Of a DNA stretch of 64,000 nt, positions 47,201 to 58,109 are shown piece after piece. The notes beneath the pieces are model-generated. The model was given only the letters and a program-made list of their open reading frames with translations. It ran no database searches and was not told the origin of the DNA. The position numbers and the translations under genes are program-made. How positions within the stretch are numbered: the first letter of the stretch is position 1; each line of letters opens with the position of its first letter. The stretch covers positions 70,333,319 to 70,397,318 of the forward strand of contig CP136069.1 of NCBI GenBank assembly GCA_032622095.1, in the 5' to 3' direction. Origin of the DNA: Siphonodentalium dalli (taxonomy: Eukaryota; Mollusca; Scaphopoda; Gadilida; Siphonodentaliidae).

Positions 47201-50200
47201 TGCGCCGAGTAACTGCAATCGTTCGTCGATTACCAATTGTTTTATATCAATATTATGTTTTCAAATCGCTCATATAGTCATATAACATGTACACGTTACA
47301 CAAGGCACATGCTATATACACAGGATATGCTGTTTGTCAAATTAGTGTGGATTTGTCCCAAAACCTATACCCGTTTACAAGACATAACTTAATTGTCATG
47401 TATCCGATTCTTATATACCGTATTCATGCATGCACGATCTTCTAAATGAGGATTTTGGTACACCATGCACTATATGAACTATATATTAGATTATTATGTT
47501 ATGGTGGCAATATATCTGGATCTCACAACAATCAACGGGCCGATCGGATATGCAAATCGACGTCTTGAGAGATCCTGAATGTGTACCAAACTCGGAATTC
47601 GGCATGTGGGAATAATATATACGCTTACCCTACCCGCGGTATAGACCAGGGTGATGTTAACATTAACAACATCACTGATGTCGCGTGTCACAGTCACACA
47701 TGCATATTCATATTTAGGTTATCTGGTATCTTAAGATGCGTTCCATTCTTCGATATCGCAATATGATATGATGCGGGGGTTCATGCTGGTTGGCTGTAAA
47801 ATGGGTACCACGTATAATGTAACGTATTTTCTCCAGTTGATCGGCTTTTCAGTATTGCAAAACTTGTGACGGGCACCCTTATCTGGACACGCACAAGTCA
47901 GTTATAAAAGAAACTCTGGTAAAGACCAGGTATAACCAATGTTTACCAGGCTCTACTCTGGTAAAATGTGGTAAAGTCAGGTTTACAATAAAACGCTCTG
48001 GCAAAGGCCCGGTAAACCATTGTTTACCGGGTTCATTGTTTACCGGGTTCTACTCTGGTAAAGTCGAGTTTACAATGATGTACTCTGGTAAAAGCAATGT
48101 ATAAATGTACGTAAAATGACATACCCTTGTAAATTCCAAGTAAAGGCATGGTAAAGTCAGGTTTACAATTATATACTTTGGGGAAAAACCCACATAAAAG
48201 CCATGTAAAATGGACATACTCTTGTAAATTCCAAGTAAAGCATGACTGGTCAGGTTAACAATGATATACTCTGGTAAAAGTCATGTAAAAGGACATACCC
48301 TTGTAAATTGCAAGTAGATCGTGGTACAGTCAGGTTAACAATGATAGACTCTGGTAAAAGCCATTTAAACAAAATTACATGTAAGTAAATGCATGGTGTA
48401 CCTAACATTAGTCTCGGAAAATGCTGGTTAAACAGGACATACATGGGTAAATCCCAATTGCATGTGAATCCAAACACACTGTAGTAAATCACTTCTTCTG
48501 GAAAAAGCGCTCTTTAAAACGGCCTTTAAATGTTTGTATTATTTTTTTTCATTTCTGAATACATCCGTTATTTAGTCAATATAAAGATTTCTAGGAGGAA
48601 AAAAGCGCTCTTTAAAAAACGCGTTATTCCAAAAGTAGTCAGTTACTTCAAAACGTGTCGCTATATAATACAATCATGGTGCTTTTATTGGGTTGGTTCC
48701 AGTCAGAGATGGAATTTTTGAATGAATGAGTTTTACATTCTCTAGTATTAATGTTCTATGGCAGCTAATAACACATATCCTTTGGTTTCGAATTATATAT
48801 GTGAGGTAATACCATACACTACTATATAATACAAGTGATACAAGGGGAATAATAGCATGAATCTCAGTCCTATTTCTAGACTACATTAATGTCATTGTAG
48901 CAGTTCAGACTTACACTACCGATCACGTATTGTCAACCAGGGATAAGACTTTATGTGGATTGGGGTTTTGTATAGTTAAGTCCAAAACGGAAACAACAAG
49001 TCCAACCGATCTCAAAATAGCTGGTACATAATTATGCTCCCATGTTGGTTAATGTTTTATATGTAATGGTCATACAGCAGGATTTACCAGAGTATAATGT
49101 AAGTGGTGTACATCGTGTCTTTACTTGGAATTTACAAGGGCATGTCCTTTTTACATGAATTTTACATGTCTTTTCCAGAGTGTAGCATTTTCTATTTGAC
49201 TTTACCATATTTTTACCGGAGTAGAGCATGTTTACCAGAGTAATTGTACACGGATATGATCGATAACTCTATTTCACAATAGCATATTTCTCAGCTGAGG
49301 TATCTTCAGTCTCTTTTGTTGGAATAAAACCACATTGTGTTCGTTAATCGGTGGAAATTAATTGTACACGGTATCATACTCAAACGTTAACAGAATGGGA
49401 AGAATATTCTTATAAATAAGTAGGCTAAATCCAGAAGAGTTTAACACCTTATATAATCACATGTGTGATTCATTTTGCCTCCAATCTGTTATCTCAAAGT
49501 TTATGTTAAAGTTTCTAAAGGCGCACCTCTGTACTACCGTGGTATATTTAGCCTAATAGCGAGGTAAATTACCATGGTATAATTACTCTTGTAGAAGTAC
49601 TCTAGTAGAATCCCACATTCATACTTACATCCCGGTACAATACTTCGGTGAAATACATGGGTGGGATCGTTAAACCAGAGTATACATACAAGGGTGGATT
49701 TGCATGTGTGCGTATAATATGGTGACCATTCACTAGATGAATGTTACCAGAGTAAAATGACCTGGTTCCAATCACCCTGGTAGAATAGAGAGAGGGGGTA
49801 CGTGTGATGAGCGAGAGCGAAATGGAGAAATTGACAGGGGTTTGCGAAGTTTTCCCAATATACATGGTTGTAATTCCCAAAATGTTGATGTTTCTTGAAT
49901 ATTGTTTCACAATAATCGCTTGTATTCAATTTCAGAAATTTTTTGAGAAAAAACATTTTGAAATACCAGGTAATTTTTGGCAAAACGTTCGCCTGATCCT
50001 TAACCTAACAAATCATTTGGTTGTTTCAACTTTCAGGTGACATGGTTCTAACAGAGGATGAATATGTTGCTCACTGGGTGAAGGTCAGTATAAAACGAAG
50101 TCGCATTTGTGCGTACAAAATCATATTTGTCATGAATCTATACTCTGGCTACTCTGGGTTGTATTCGGTTCCATTGGTATCTTTATTCCAACATGCATTT

Positions 50201-52567
50201 TCAACTTCACACAAATTTCATTATCGCGCTGATATCATGACATTTTTAATGAAATTAATATTGGAGACTTCATGAATTTCCCACGCTGGATACCAGCGAC
50301 CGAGCGATGTTCTCATTAGTTCCATCGTATTATTGTGTTATATTACCTGATCTAGAACCGCGTGACATATTACAGATATCGCAAACAATGTCCAGTTGAT
50401 ATAAAACAATTTCACTGAGCGAAAGTTTCTCAACAATGATTTCACTCAGTATAAAATCTGGTTATGTAACAACATATAATGAAAATGCACTTACATGTGA
50501 TATAAGAATGTAGCCATTATACGTATTAGTGATATTACGGCCACATAAATTTACATTATATCAAAGCCACATGTCTGTTTGCGCTTCAAAATACACCTAA
50601 TAATATTCGCTTTTACAATTGCCCCGGTATCGTAGGTCGATAAATACTTGTACTACCTTTATATCAGCATTGTAATTATGTCACAGAAAGATTCATTGAA
50701 GTAATAAAAAATACAAATTGGAACACGATGTTTGAGTTAAATGCATATATAGTTAGTATTGGTGACTATTGGTGATGTTTTAATAGTCAAGTGACAGTAT
50801 TGCAGTCTGTGGCTAGAGTGTTACATATACGAGTGTGTTCTATAATTATAGTAATCATTCAATGAAACGAATTGACGCACAGAGAGATGTATATATATAT
50901 ATATATATTCTTCTATTATATATTTTGGGAAATCTGTGTGTGTGTGTGTGTCTGTCTGTCTGTTTGTGTGTTCGCGATGGACTCGAAAACGGCCGAGCCG
51001 ATTTCGATGAAACTTGGTATGTTGGGATACTTTCGGCTGGGGAGTGGCATGGTAAAACCGGATGGATTTCGACGGGTACTTTTGTCGGGCACTTTTGTCT
51101 GGGCAGTGATTTGGACGGGTCAAATCGTGACCCCCACCTGACCTTGACCTTCAAAATGGACAATTCAAGGGCAATTCACGCAATTCGCCGAAAAGCAGAG
51201 GGGAAACAGCCCGGACGAAGTCGGGTCCACCTGCTAGTCTATTATATATTTTGGGGAATATGTCTGTGTGTGTGTGTGTGTGTGTGTTCGCGATGGACTC
51301 GAAAACGGCCGAGCCGATTTCGATGAAACTTGGTATGTGGGGGTACTTTCGGCCGGGGACTGGCATGGGCCTATTAATTTGCCCATGCGACGTGACCTTG
51401 ACCTTGAAATCGGATCATTTCAAGGTCAAACGCCCGGGTATCGCGGGATTTCGATGAAAATTAGTGTCTAGGGATACTTTCGTATGGGGAGTGTCGTAAG
51501 CCTGTTCATTTGCTCGTGCGACGTGACATTGACCTTGAAATCGGGTCAATTCAAGGTCAAATCGCGAATTTTGATGGGATTTCGACGAAATTTGATACGT
51601 GGGGTTACTTTTGTCCACTGAGTGTTTTGGACGGGTCGAGTCGTTACCCCGACCTGAAATTGACCTTCAAAATGATCAATTCGAGGTAAAATCGGGTAAA
51701 ACCGGATGGATTTCTACGGGTACTTTTGTCGGGTACTTTTGTCCGGGCAGTGTCTTGGACGGGTCAAACCGTGACCCCACCTGACCTTGACCTTCAAAAT
51801 GGACAATTCAAGGTAAAATCGCGCAATTCGCCGAAAAGCAGAAGGTAAAATCGGGTAAAACCGGATGGATTTCGACGGGTATGGGATTTCGACGAAATTT
51901 GATACATAGGGTTACTTTTGTCCACTGAGTGTTTTGGGCGGGTCAAATCGTGACCCCGACCTGACCTTGACCTTCAAAATTATCAATTTAAGGACGGGTT
52001 AAATCGTGACCCCACCTGACCTTCAAAATGGACAAAAAGCAGAGGGGAAACAGCCCGGACGTAGTCGGGTCCACCTGCTAGTATATATATATCTCTCTAT
52101 TATATATTTTAGGAAATCTGTCTGTGTGTGTGTTTTCTGTCTGTTCGCGATGGACTCGAGACAATTCAAGGTCAAATCGCGCAATTCGCCGAAAAGCAGA
52201 GGGGAAACAGGACGGACGAAGTCGGTCCACCTGCTAGTATATATATATATAGGATTGAACGATCTCAAAAAGTTTAACATTTTGCTCGTTGCTATAACAT
52301 GCTATTCCAAAAGTAAGTCATTGACAGACAAAACGAAAATATTGTTATTGATATAATGTAATGCTCAATACAGCGATAAAACAGTCGAATACCTATTAAT
52401 TTCTGTGGAGCAAAATTTATCATATAAAAGTGGGTTATAGATGGCCATCTATAAAGTATTTAGGGAAATGTTGCCTTAACATACTCATTCTTTTTCGTAT
52501 GTTATTTATTTTGTAGCTGCTTGATGATTATGCACACACACATAGTGTTGATCACGTGATCGGCTGA
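41153..52567 (+). CDS. Gene B: secreted EF-hand calcium-binding protein, complete (149 aa)
   Basis: The join is 41153-41205, 44983-45113, 46370-46537, 50037-50083 and 52517-52567 (450 nt with stop). The protein starts with a signal peptide (MFSSTLLLISFALQAVFC) and then has four EF-hand regions. Loop 1, D-L-N-S-D-R-V-I-T-I-G-E, is canonical except for Arg at the usual Gly. Loop 2, rebuilt across an intron as D-T-D-R-N-G-V-V-S-R-A-E, is fully canonical. Loop 3, D-C-T-N-D-D-M-L-S-K-T-D, keeps most ligands. Loop 4, D-G-A-S-G-D-M-V-L-T-E-D, is degenerate. The C-terminus is LLDDYAHTHSVDHVIG. Four-EF-hand proteins with signal peptides act in the secretory lumen or outside the cell; a mollusc shell, egg or mantle role is possible but not shown. 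No retention signal ends the protein. Gene A is its tandem paralogue. Confidence 0.88.
41519..41580 (+). repeat. tRNA-like sequence (SINE head or tRNA pseudogene)
   Basis: GCGGATAGCTCAGTTGGTTA contains a perfect A box (TAGCTCAGTTGG at 41526-41537), but the expected B box downstream is replaced by caccttcgacag. The cloverleaf cannot be completed, so this is not a functional tRNA. Confidence 0.5.
42122..42710 (+). repeat. Internally repeated remnant with open frame
   Basis: A 191-codon open frame (42122-42697) runs here, but the DNA repeats tccctacggagttaatgccc, tccctgcggagttaatgccc and a looser cggagttatcgccc. The frame lacks a recognisable domain. It is probably a mobile-element remnant within intron 1, not a gene. 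Confidence 0.4.
44407..44875. mobile_element. TIR element of about 0.47 kb in gene B intron 1
   Basis: The left arm 44407-44480 (cttgaaatagtgtgtctgtc, catttgcataatgaggtc) is inverted as the right arm 44800-44875 (gacctcattctgcaaatgac, cagactatttcaag). It ends about 110 bases before exon 2. Confidence 0.65.
44983..45113 (+). CDS. Gene B exon 2: first EF-hand (131 nt)
   Basis: The acceptor tgtattttcag ends at 44982 and the donor gtaagt starts at 45114. It encodes QSQSVFGDHTEFAIELFAAT, then loop 1 D-L-N-S-D-R-V-I-T-I-G-E, and E-F-D-A-Y-D-T-D, the start of loop 2. The last base A joins GA of the next exon to give Arg. Confidence 0.88.
45165..45365. mobile_element. Foldback MITE, copy 2
   Basis: This is the same family as 20290-20508. 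The arms share ggaggtacattccatatatg with its complement, around ggaattcatgaatattc. It begins about 50 bases after the exon 2 donor. Confidence 0.6.
45366..46369. other. Gene B intron 2, remainder
   Basis: Nothing is recognised apart from the acceptor ttctatctag at 46369. Confidence 0.55.
46370..46537 (+). CDS. Gene B exon 3: loops 2-4 (168 nt)
   Basis: Flanked by ctatctag and gtaagt. It completes loop 2 (N-G-V-V-S-R-A-E-F), carries the helix VKQMQDIHVNLHDFGQAVFG, loop 3 (D-C-T-N-D-D-M-L-S-K-T-D) and begins loop 4 (D-G-A-S). The length and phases (1,1) equal those of gene A exon 2452-2619. Confidence 0.9.
46538..47879. other. Gene B intron 3, 5' part, with (CA)n
   Basis: A (CA)n-rich microsatellite with ccctcacacaca interruptions lies at about 47068-47153. 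The frames through it on either strand are repeat artefacts. Nothing else is recognised. Confidence 0.6.
47880..48500 (+). repeat. Tandem repeat array, units of about 90-105 bp
   Basis: Units combine actctggtaaaagccatgta, cataccttgtaaattcc-type text and gtaaagtcaggtttacaatg. The same motifs appear inverted at 49080-49240. Confidence 0.6.
48501..50036. other. Gene B intron 3, 3' part
   Basis: It contains the inverted tandem-repeat segment at 49080-49240 (ttacttggaatttacaaggg) and a looser gtaccatgg/ttaccagag region at 49530-49800. No gene is present. Confidence 0.5.
50037..50083 (+). CDS. Gene B exon 4 (47 nt)
   Basis: The acceptor caactttcag ends at 50036 and the donor gtcagt starts at 50084. 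With the preceding G it reads G-D-M-V-L-T-E-D-E-Y-V-A-H-W-V-K, the second half of the degenerate loop 4 and its exit helix. Length and end phases match gene A exon 12855-12901. Confidence 0.88.
50084..50911. other. Gene B intron 4, 5' part
   Basis: Nothing is recognised except an AT run just before the element at 50912. Confidence 0.55.
50912..51237 (+). mobile_element. Helitron-like element H2-a
   Basis: It begins TCTATTATATATTTTGGG, followed by (TG)n, cgatggactcgaaaacggcc and gatttcgatgaaacttgg. It ends with the stem-loop around cccggacgaagtcggg, then tccacctg and CTAG (51234-51237), followed by T. Confidence 0.6.
51238..52081 (+). mobile_element. Helitron-like element H2-b, abutting H2-a
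   Basis: It starts TCTATTATATATTTTGGGG directly after CTAG of H2-a and ends at CTAG 52078-52081 with the same hairpin. The core repeats acgtgaccttgaccttgaaa, ttcaaggtcaaatcg and cgggtacttttgtc blocks several times. Confidence 0.6.
52096..52237 (+). mobile_element. Helitron-like element H2-c, 142-bp minimal copy
   Basis: It has complete H2 termini, TCTATTATATATTTTAGG and a hairpin with CTAG at 52234-52237, but almost no core. This supports the terminus assignment. Confidence 0.6.
52517..52567 (+). CDS. Gene B terminal exon
   Basis: The acceptor tattttgtag ends at 52516. The exon reads L-L-D-D-Y-A-H-T-H-S-V-D-H-V-I-G and TGA. It aligns with gene A's last exon, sharing L..YAHTH..DH. Confidence 0.85.
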   Translation: MLDDYAHTHSVDHVIG

Positions 52568-52653
52568 GAGATCCAATCAGAGAGTACGATTATTGTCATG
52601 TGACCGATATAAAGATTGACTGCCATCGATTCATTTTGAGTTATCCATTAAAC

Positions 52654-52659
52654 AATAAA
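52654..52659 (+). terminator. Polyadenylation signal of gene B
   Basis: AATAAA lies 87 bases after the stop. The short 3' UTR resembles that of gene A. Confidence 0.65.
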
Positions 52660-55103
52660 ATATTGTTACACTTCGTCCTTTTCTCCCCTCTCAATATGGG
52701 AGAAATGTAAGAAGATAGCCTACATCGCCCTGGTCAGATATTCTAGAATACGGACCCACATTAACAAAAAAACATCATCATCTTTATTTCGAAACAAGTT
52801 ATTCAACTTATAGTTCCGCCGAATTGCGGTGATATTTCATAGCACAAAAACAATCTGAATATATAAAGTCACAATAGAACGTTCAATCATCGTAACGGTA
52901 TATTTGATATCATTCCGAAAGGAGTGAAGTAGACCTAATGCTTTCAATTCTACCAAGGTGTTCGCTTCCACAACCCTGCAGATAATTTGATCCACTCAAC
53001 AATAGCGAGTTTGCGATACCCGTTCGATGGGAACGGGTACGGGTAAATCTGTGAACATCGTCACGGTCACTTGGGTACTTTCAATGCAGCACATAAAGCG
53101 ATAGCGAATTGAAACTGATTGATTGGTAGATTTGTCCCATTGACCGGTAGCCTTTCACTACGATTTTCTCACTCAAAGGTCCATGAAATTCTAGTCAGCT
53201 ATGCGTTAACCTATTTATTAAAAGATTTCATGGGCAAATATTATTGATAAAGTTGTCATTTTAACACAGGATTTGTGTTCAAATTCTCGAGGCGGATTCT
53301 AGCACTTAGATAAATACGGAAGGCCGATTTTTTTTCACTAACAACTTTGTTCACTGCATTAATGACAGGTTGTGATTAATAGTGAGTAGATGGTGCTATA
53401 GACGCCCGGTGCAGGGACATGGCTATAGGTGGTCTGCGCGTTAGGAAGTTTGTCCACCTTCGAATTTCTAACTACACATCTCGAACCATATCAAATTCAC
53501 AAGTTTGCGCGTAAATCCATCCCCTCCCCTTGGCTGGCATCAAGCTTTCCAGTTGTTGGAAATTTTTAGACCTGACACCCCCCAAGCTTGAACAATTTCC
53601 AACTGTTTCTGACAGCCATTTCAGTCCAAATTTTGTTACCAAAAATAGGGAAATATGCAAATGTTGGTCTACAAACTACAAATTATCCACTAATAAATTG
53701 TTCGAAAATCAAACTACGAAAACAATTTCAACCTATTGTTTGTGTGAAATTTCCAACAAATGTTATGTCAGGTATATCAAATTTCCAAATGTTGAACATT
53801 TGACCAAAGTTGGGGAGGGGGGTTAAGACACCCTTGTCGTCACGTCCCTGTCTCAACCCATTGTACAAGGACACACATATATCGTGGATTTATCTATGCA
53901 TTGTACATTTGAATACAATTACCGTTTAGTTACCTTATCGTATGTAGGTGGGGATCGACTGATTTCTCATTTTAATATATATTTACTATCTGAACGGACA
54001 TGGCGCATTTGAACCACAATACTTGTGTATACTCTAGTGGGGATAATATACGTCGCCAAATACATGTGTTTCGCACAGAAGTGAAGCAAACGCTCTTTAT
54101 TCAATCCGTATAATAAACAGACTACATTTTGACACCTTTTTTGTTACCAAGTTAAACATGTCAATCTACCTCCTGGTTTAGATCCCGACAACAATCCCAA
54201 TTCTTGGGATAAATATTCCCTTGCCCCGACGGGCCGACCCTTCGATCTGTTGAAAAGATTCCAAACAACGGTTTACTTAAAGCTACTCAAACCGATCAGA
54301 CGGTCCCCATATCATAAAGTTACAACAAGAACATTTCTTCAAAATACGCTTTTGTTATCAGAATCGATTAATTACAACAAAATAATGCTAACTGCTGTCA
54401 ACTATAGTATAAAATTTTGGCCGCATTACCACTTGATTTTAGAGTTAAGCATCTTCATCCGCAATTTTGTCCGAGACCGTCGGTTTGATGACTCTTTTCT
54501 GGGCCACAAATAATTACACAATTCAAGAAAAAACAAACTTCAAAAATCAATATCTGATCACTCTGCGCTTTGATGGTGGGTTCCTCGATTCGAATCAAAT
54601 ATTTTGTTCTACTCCCGAAGCCAAAAACAATAGTAACTTGGGAGCGTTAATTCGGATTATGCATCTTTGATATGACTAAATATTCCCTAACTAAAATAAG
54701 GGACAAATGCGGTATTATATCGAACTGAAAGTACATGTAGGACAATATTAGACCCTTGGTCTAAAACAATTCATTTTACACCGAATATTGGTTGGACATT
54801 TGAACTATATATAACGTAATTGTATATTTGAGCTATCATAATCTATTTTCTAAGTTTAAAAATTCCAACAGATTTATTGTCAACACTCGATCGGTCTATG
54901 ACTTGTAGAATCCAATTGTTGAAAATGTTACCAATATGAGTGAAATAAAAGCAACGTCCTCTTCTAACTGCCACCTATATAGCTCGTCCTTGATGAAAGC
55001 AACTGATTATCATGGGGCTCATCTAATCTAAATACATATTTCCAACAACCCATAACGCTAAGTATAACATCGGCCAATAACGCGAATAACAATCTATATC
55101 ATA

Positions 55104-55390
55104 ACATCTTTTTTGTTGCAGTTGGCTCACCATACATTACCAGTCGATGTGATGAATTATACCGGTAAAACAGTTTGCGATTTCAAAACGTGTACTGGTA
55201 CGGGTACCGGTTTGAAATCGCAAACTCGCTAATAGCGAGTTTGCGATTTCAAACCGGTACGGGTACCGGTACGCGTACGGGTAGCTACCCGTACCGGTAC
55301 ACGTTTTGAAATCGCAAACTGTTTTACCGGTAGAATTCATCACATCGACTGGTAATATGTATGGTGAGCCAACTGCAACAAAAAAGATAT
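55104..55390. repeat. Inner palindrome in the spacer
   Basis: Arms 55104-55195 and 55298-55390 are inverted (ttggctcaccatacattacc with its near complement). Between them is a second symmetrical core centred near 55229, gcaaactcgctaatagcgag. It carries the outer element's terminal motif twice, head to head. Confidence 0.7.
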
Positions 55391-55410
55391 TATGATATAA
55401 ATTTGATTTT

Positions 55411-55620
55411 TGAGTCGCAAGGCGCGCTCGCCGTCGGGCCGGGGTTCGTATCCCACCCAATCTCAAAAAATTTGCATTGTCTCAAAAATCAAATTTGCTT
55501 CAAAAAATAGGCGCCTGGTGTGTTGTATAGTCCCAAGCATGTTCTAAGAGCAATGCTCGCCATGTTTCGGAGGCATAACATATATAACATTGCCGCTGTG
55601 CCGAATCTCATATATCCATA
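55411..55620 (+). repeat. SINE-bearing unit, copy 1
   Basis: It includes gagtcgcaaggcgcgctcgc, a B box (GGTTCGTATCC at about 55443) and then caaaaaatttgcattgtctc. Repeated at 55741-55950. The A-box part is missing here. Confidence 0.6.
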
Positions 55621-55709
55621 TATATAAAGAGACCTTAAAAATGTGAATATAGTGTCCTAAGTGCGACGTCGGAATACAGCGGCCATTCGAGCTTCCTTTT
55701 TTGGGGTTG

Positions 55710-55950
55710 CTTCGGTGGCCGTGTGGTATTGACGTCGGACTTTGAGTCGCAAGGCGCGCTCGCCGTCGGGCCGGGGTTCGTATCCCACCCAATCTCAAAA
55801 AATTTGCATTGTCTCAAAAATCAAATTTGCTTTAAAAAATAGGCGCCTGGTGTGTTGTATAGTCCCAAGCATGTTCTAAGAGCAATGCTCGCCATGTTTC
55901 GGAGGCATAAAATATATAACATTGCCGCTGTGCCGAATCTCATATGTCCA
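55710..55950 (+). mobile_element. tRNA-derived SINE-like unit, copy 2
   Basis: It has a longer 5' end than copy 1: ggtggccgtgtggtattgac provides an A-box-like region, and ccggggttcgtatcccaccc contains the B box. It resembles a tRNA with a long variable arm. The 3' part duplicates copy 1 almost exactly. Confidence 0.55.
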
Positions 55951-58109
55951 TATTATGATATAGATTGTTATTCGCGTTATTGGCCTATGTTATACTTAGG
56001 GTTATGGGTTGTTGGAGATATGTATTTAGATTAGATGAGCCCCATGATAATCAATTGCTTTCATCAAGGACCGTGACGATCTAGGTGGCAGTTGGAAGAG
56101 GACGTTGCTTTTCTTTCACTCATATTGGTAACATTTTCAACAATTGTATTCTACATTTCATAGACCGATCGAGTGTTGACAATAAATCGGTTGGAATTTT
56201 TAAACTTAGAAAATAGATTATGATAGCTCAAATATACAATTACGTTATATATAGTTAAAATGTCCAACCAATATTCGGTGTAAAATGTATTGTTTTAGAC
56301 CAAGGGTCTAATATTGTCCTACATGTACTTTCAGTTCGATATAATACCGCATTTGTCCCTTATTTTAGTTGGGGAATATTTAGTTATATTAAAGATGCAT
56401 AATCCGAATTAACGCTCCCAAGTTACTATATTTGGCTTCGGGGGTAAAACTAAATATTTTATTCGAATCGAGGAACCCACCATCAAAGCGCAGAGTGATC
56501 AGATATCGATTTTTGAAGTTTGTTATTTCTTGAATTGTGTAATTATTTGTGGCCCAGAAAAGAGTCATCAAACCGACGGTCTCGGACAAAATTGCGGACG
56601 AAGATGCTTAACTCTAAAATAAAGTGGTAATGCGGCCAAAATTTTATACTATAGTTGACAGCAGTCAGCATTGTTTTGTTGTAATTAATCGATTCTGATA
56701 ACAAAAGCGTATTTTGAAGAAATGTGCTTGTTGTAACTTTATGATATGGGGACCGTCTGATCGGTTTGAGTAGCTTTAAGTAAACCCTTGTTTGGAATCT
56801 TTTAACAGATCGAAGGGTCGGCCCGTCGGGGCAAGGGAATATTTATCCCAAGAATTGGGATTGTTGTCGGGATCTAAAACCGGAGGTAGGTTGAAATGTT
56901 TAACTTGGTAACAAAAAAGGTGTCAAAATGTAGTCTGTTTAGTATACGGATTGAATAAAGAGCGTTTGCTTCACTTCTGTGCGAAACACAGAAAACAGCT
57001 GAAACTCGCTCTACTTATATGCTTAGATTTATGTATAGGTATTTCGTGTATTTGGCGACCTATATTATCCCCACTACAGTATACACAAGTAGTGTGGTTC
57101 AAATGCGCCATGTCCGTTCAGATAGTAAATATATATTAAAATGAGAAATCAGTCCCCACCTACATACGATAAGGTAACTAAACGGTAATTCTATTCAAAT
57201 GTGCAATGCATAGATAAATCCACGATATATTTATGTCCTTGTACAATGGGTTGAGACAGGGACGTGACGACAGGGGTGTCTTAACCCCCCTCCCCAACTT
57301 TGGTCAAATGTTCAACATTTGGAAATTTGATATACCTGACACAACATTTGTTGGAAATTTCACACAAACAATAGGTTGAAATTGTTTTCGTAGTTTGATT
57401 TTCGAACAATTTATTAGTGGATAATTTGTAGTTTTTAGACCAACATTTGCATATTTCCCTATTTTTGGTAACAAAATTTGGACTGAAATGGCTGTCAGAA
57501 ACAGTTGGAAATTGTTCAAGCTTGGGGGGTGTCAGGTCTCAAAATTTCCAACAATTGGAAAGCTTGATGCCAGCCAAGGGGAGGGGATGGATTTACGCGC
57601 AAATTTGTGAATTTGATATGGTCCGAGATGTGTAGTTAGAAATTCGAAGGTGGACACCCTTCCTAACGCGCAGACCATCTATAGCCACGTCCCTGCAATG
57701 GGCGTCTATAGCACCATCTACTCACTCTATTAGTCACAACCTGTCATTAATGCAGTGAACAAAGTTGTTAGTGAAAAAAAATCGGCCTTCCGTATTTATC
57801 TAAATGCTAGAAGCCGCCTCGAGAATTTGAACACAAATCCTGCGTTAAAATTACAACTTTATCAATAATATTTGCCCATGAAATCTTTCAATAAATAGGT
57901 TAACGCATAGCTGACTGGAATTTCATGGAATTCATGGACCCTTGAGTGAGAAAATCGTAATGAAAGGCTACCGGTCAATGGGACAAATCTACCCGTTTCA
58001 ATTCGCTATCGCTTTATGTGCTGCATTGAAAGTACCCAAGTGACCGTGACGATGTTCACGAATTTACCCGTACCCGTTCCCGTCGAACGGGTATCGCAAA
58101 CTCGCTATT

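Larger units (their letters stand above)
53001..58109. mobile_element. Giant palindrome / foldback element with 2.1-kb arms
   Basis: It starts AATAGCGAGTTTGCGATACC and ends with the complement, GGTATCGCAAACTCGCTATT. Arms 53001-55103 and 55954-58109 match almost throughout with small indels; for example 54241-54310 mirrors 56750-56835, and 55007-55100 mirrors 55957-56050. The arms contain copies of the R2 repeat and the 37257-type MITE, so those were present before the arms were duplicated. No transposase is encoded. The left end lies 340 bases after gene B's polyadenylation signal. Confidence 0.75.

Noticed and set aside
46715-47212. Frames with Cys/Val or Thr/His runs
   Set aside because: They are translations of the (CA)n microsatellite near 47070-47150.
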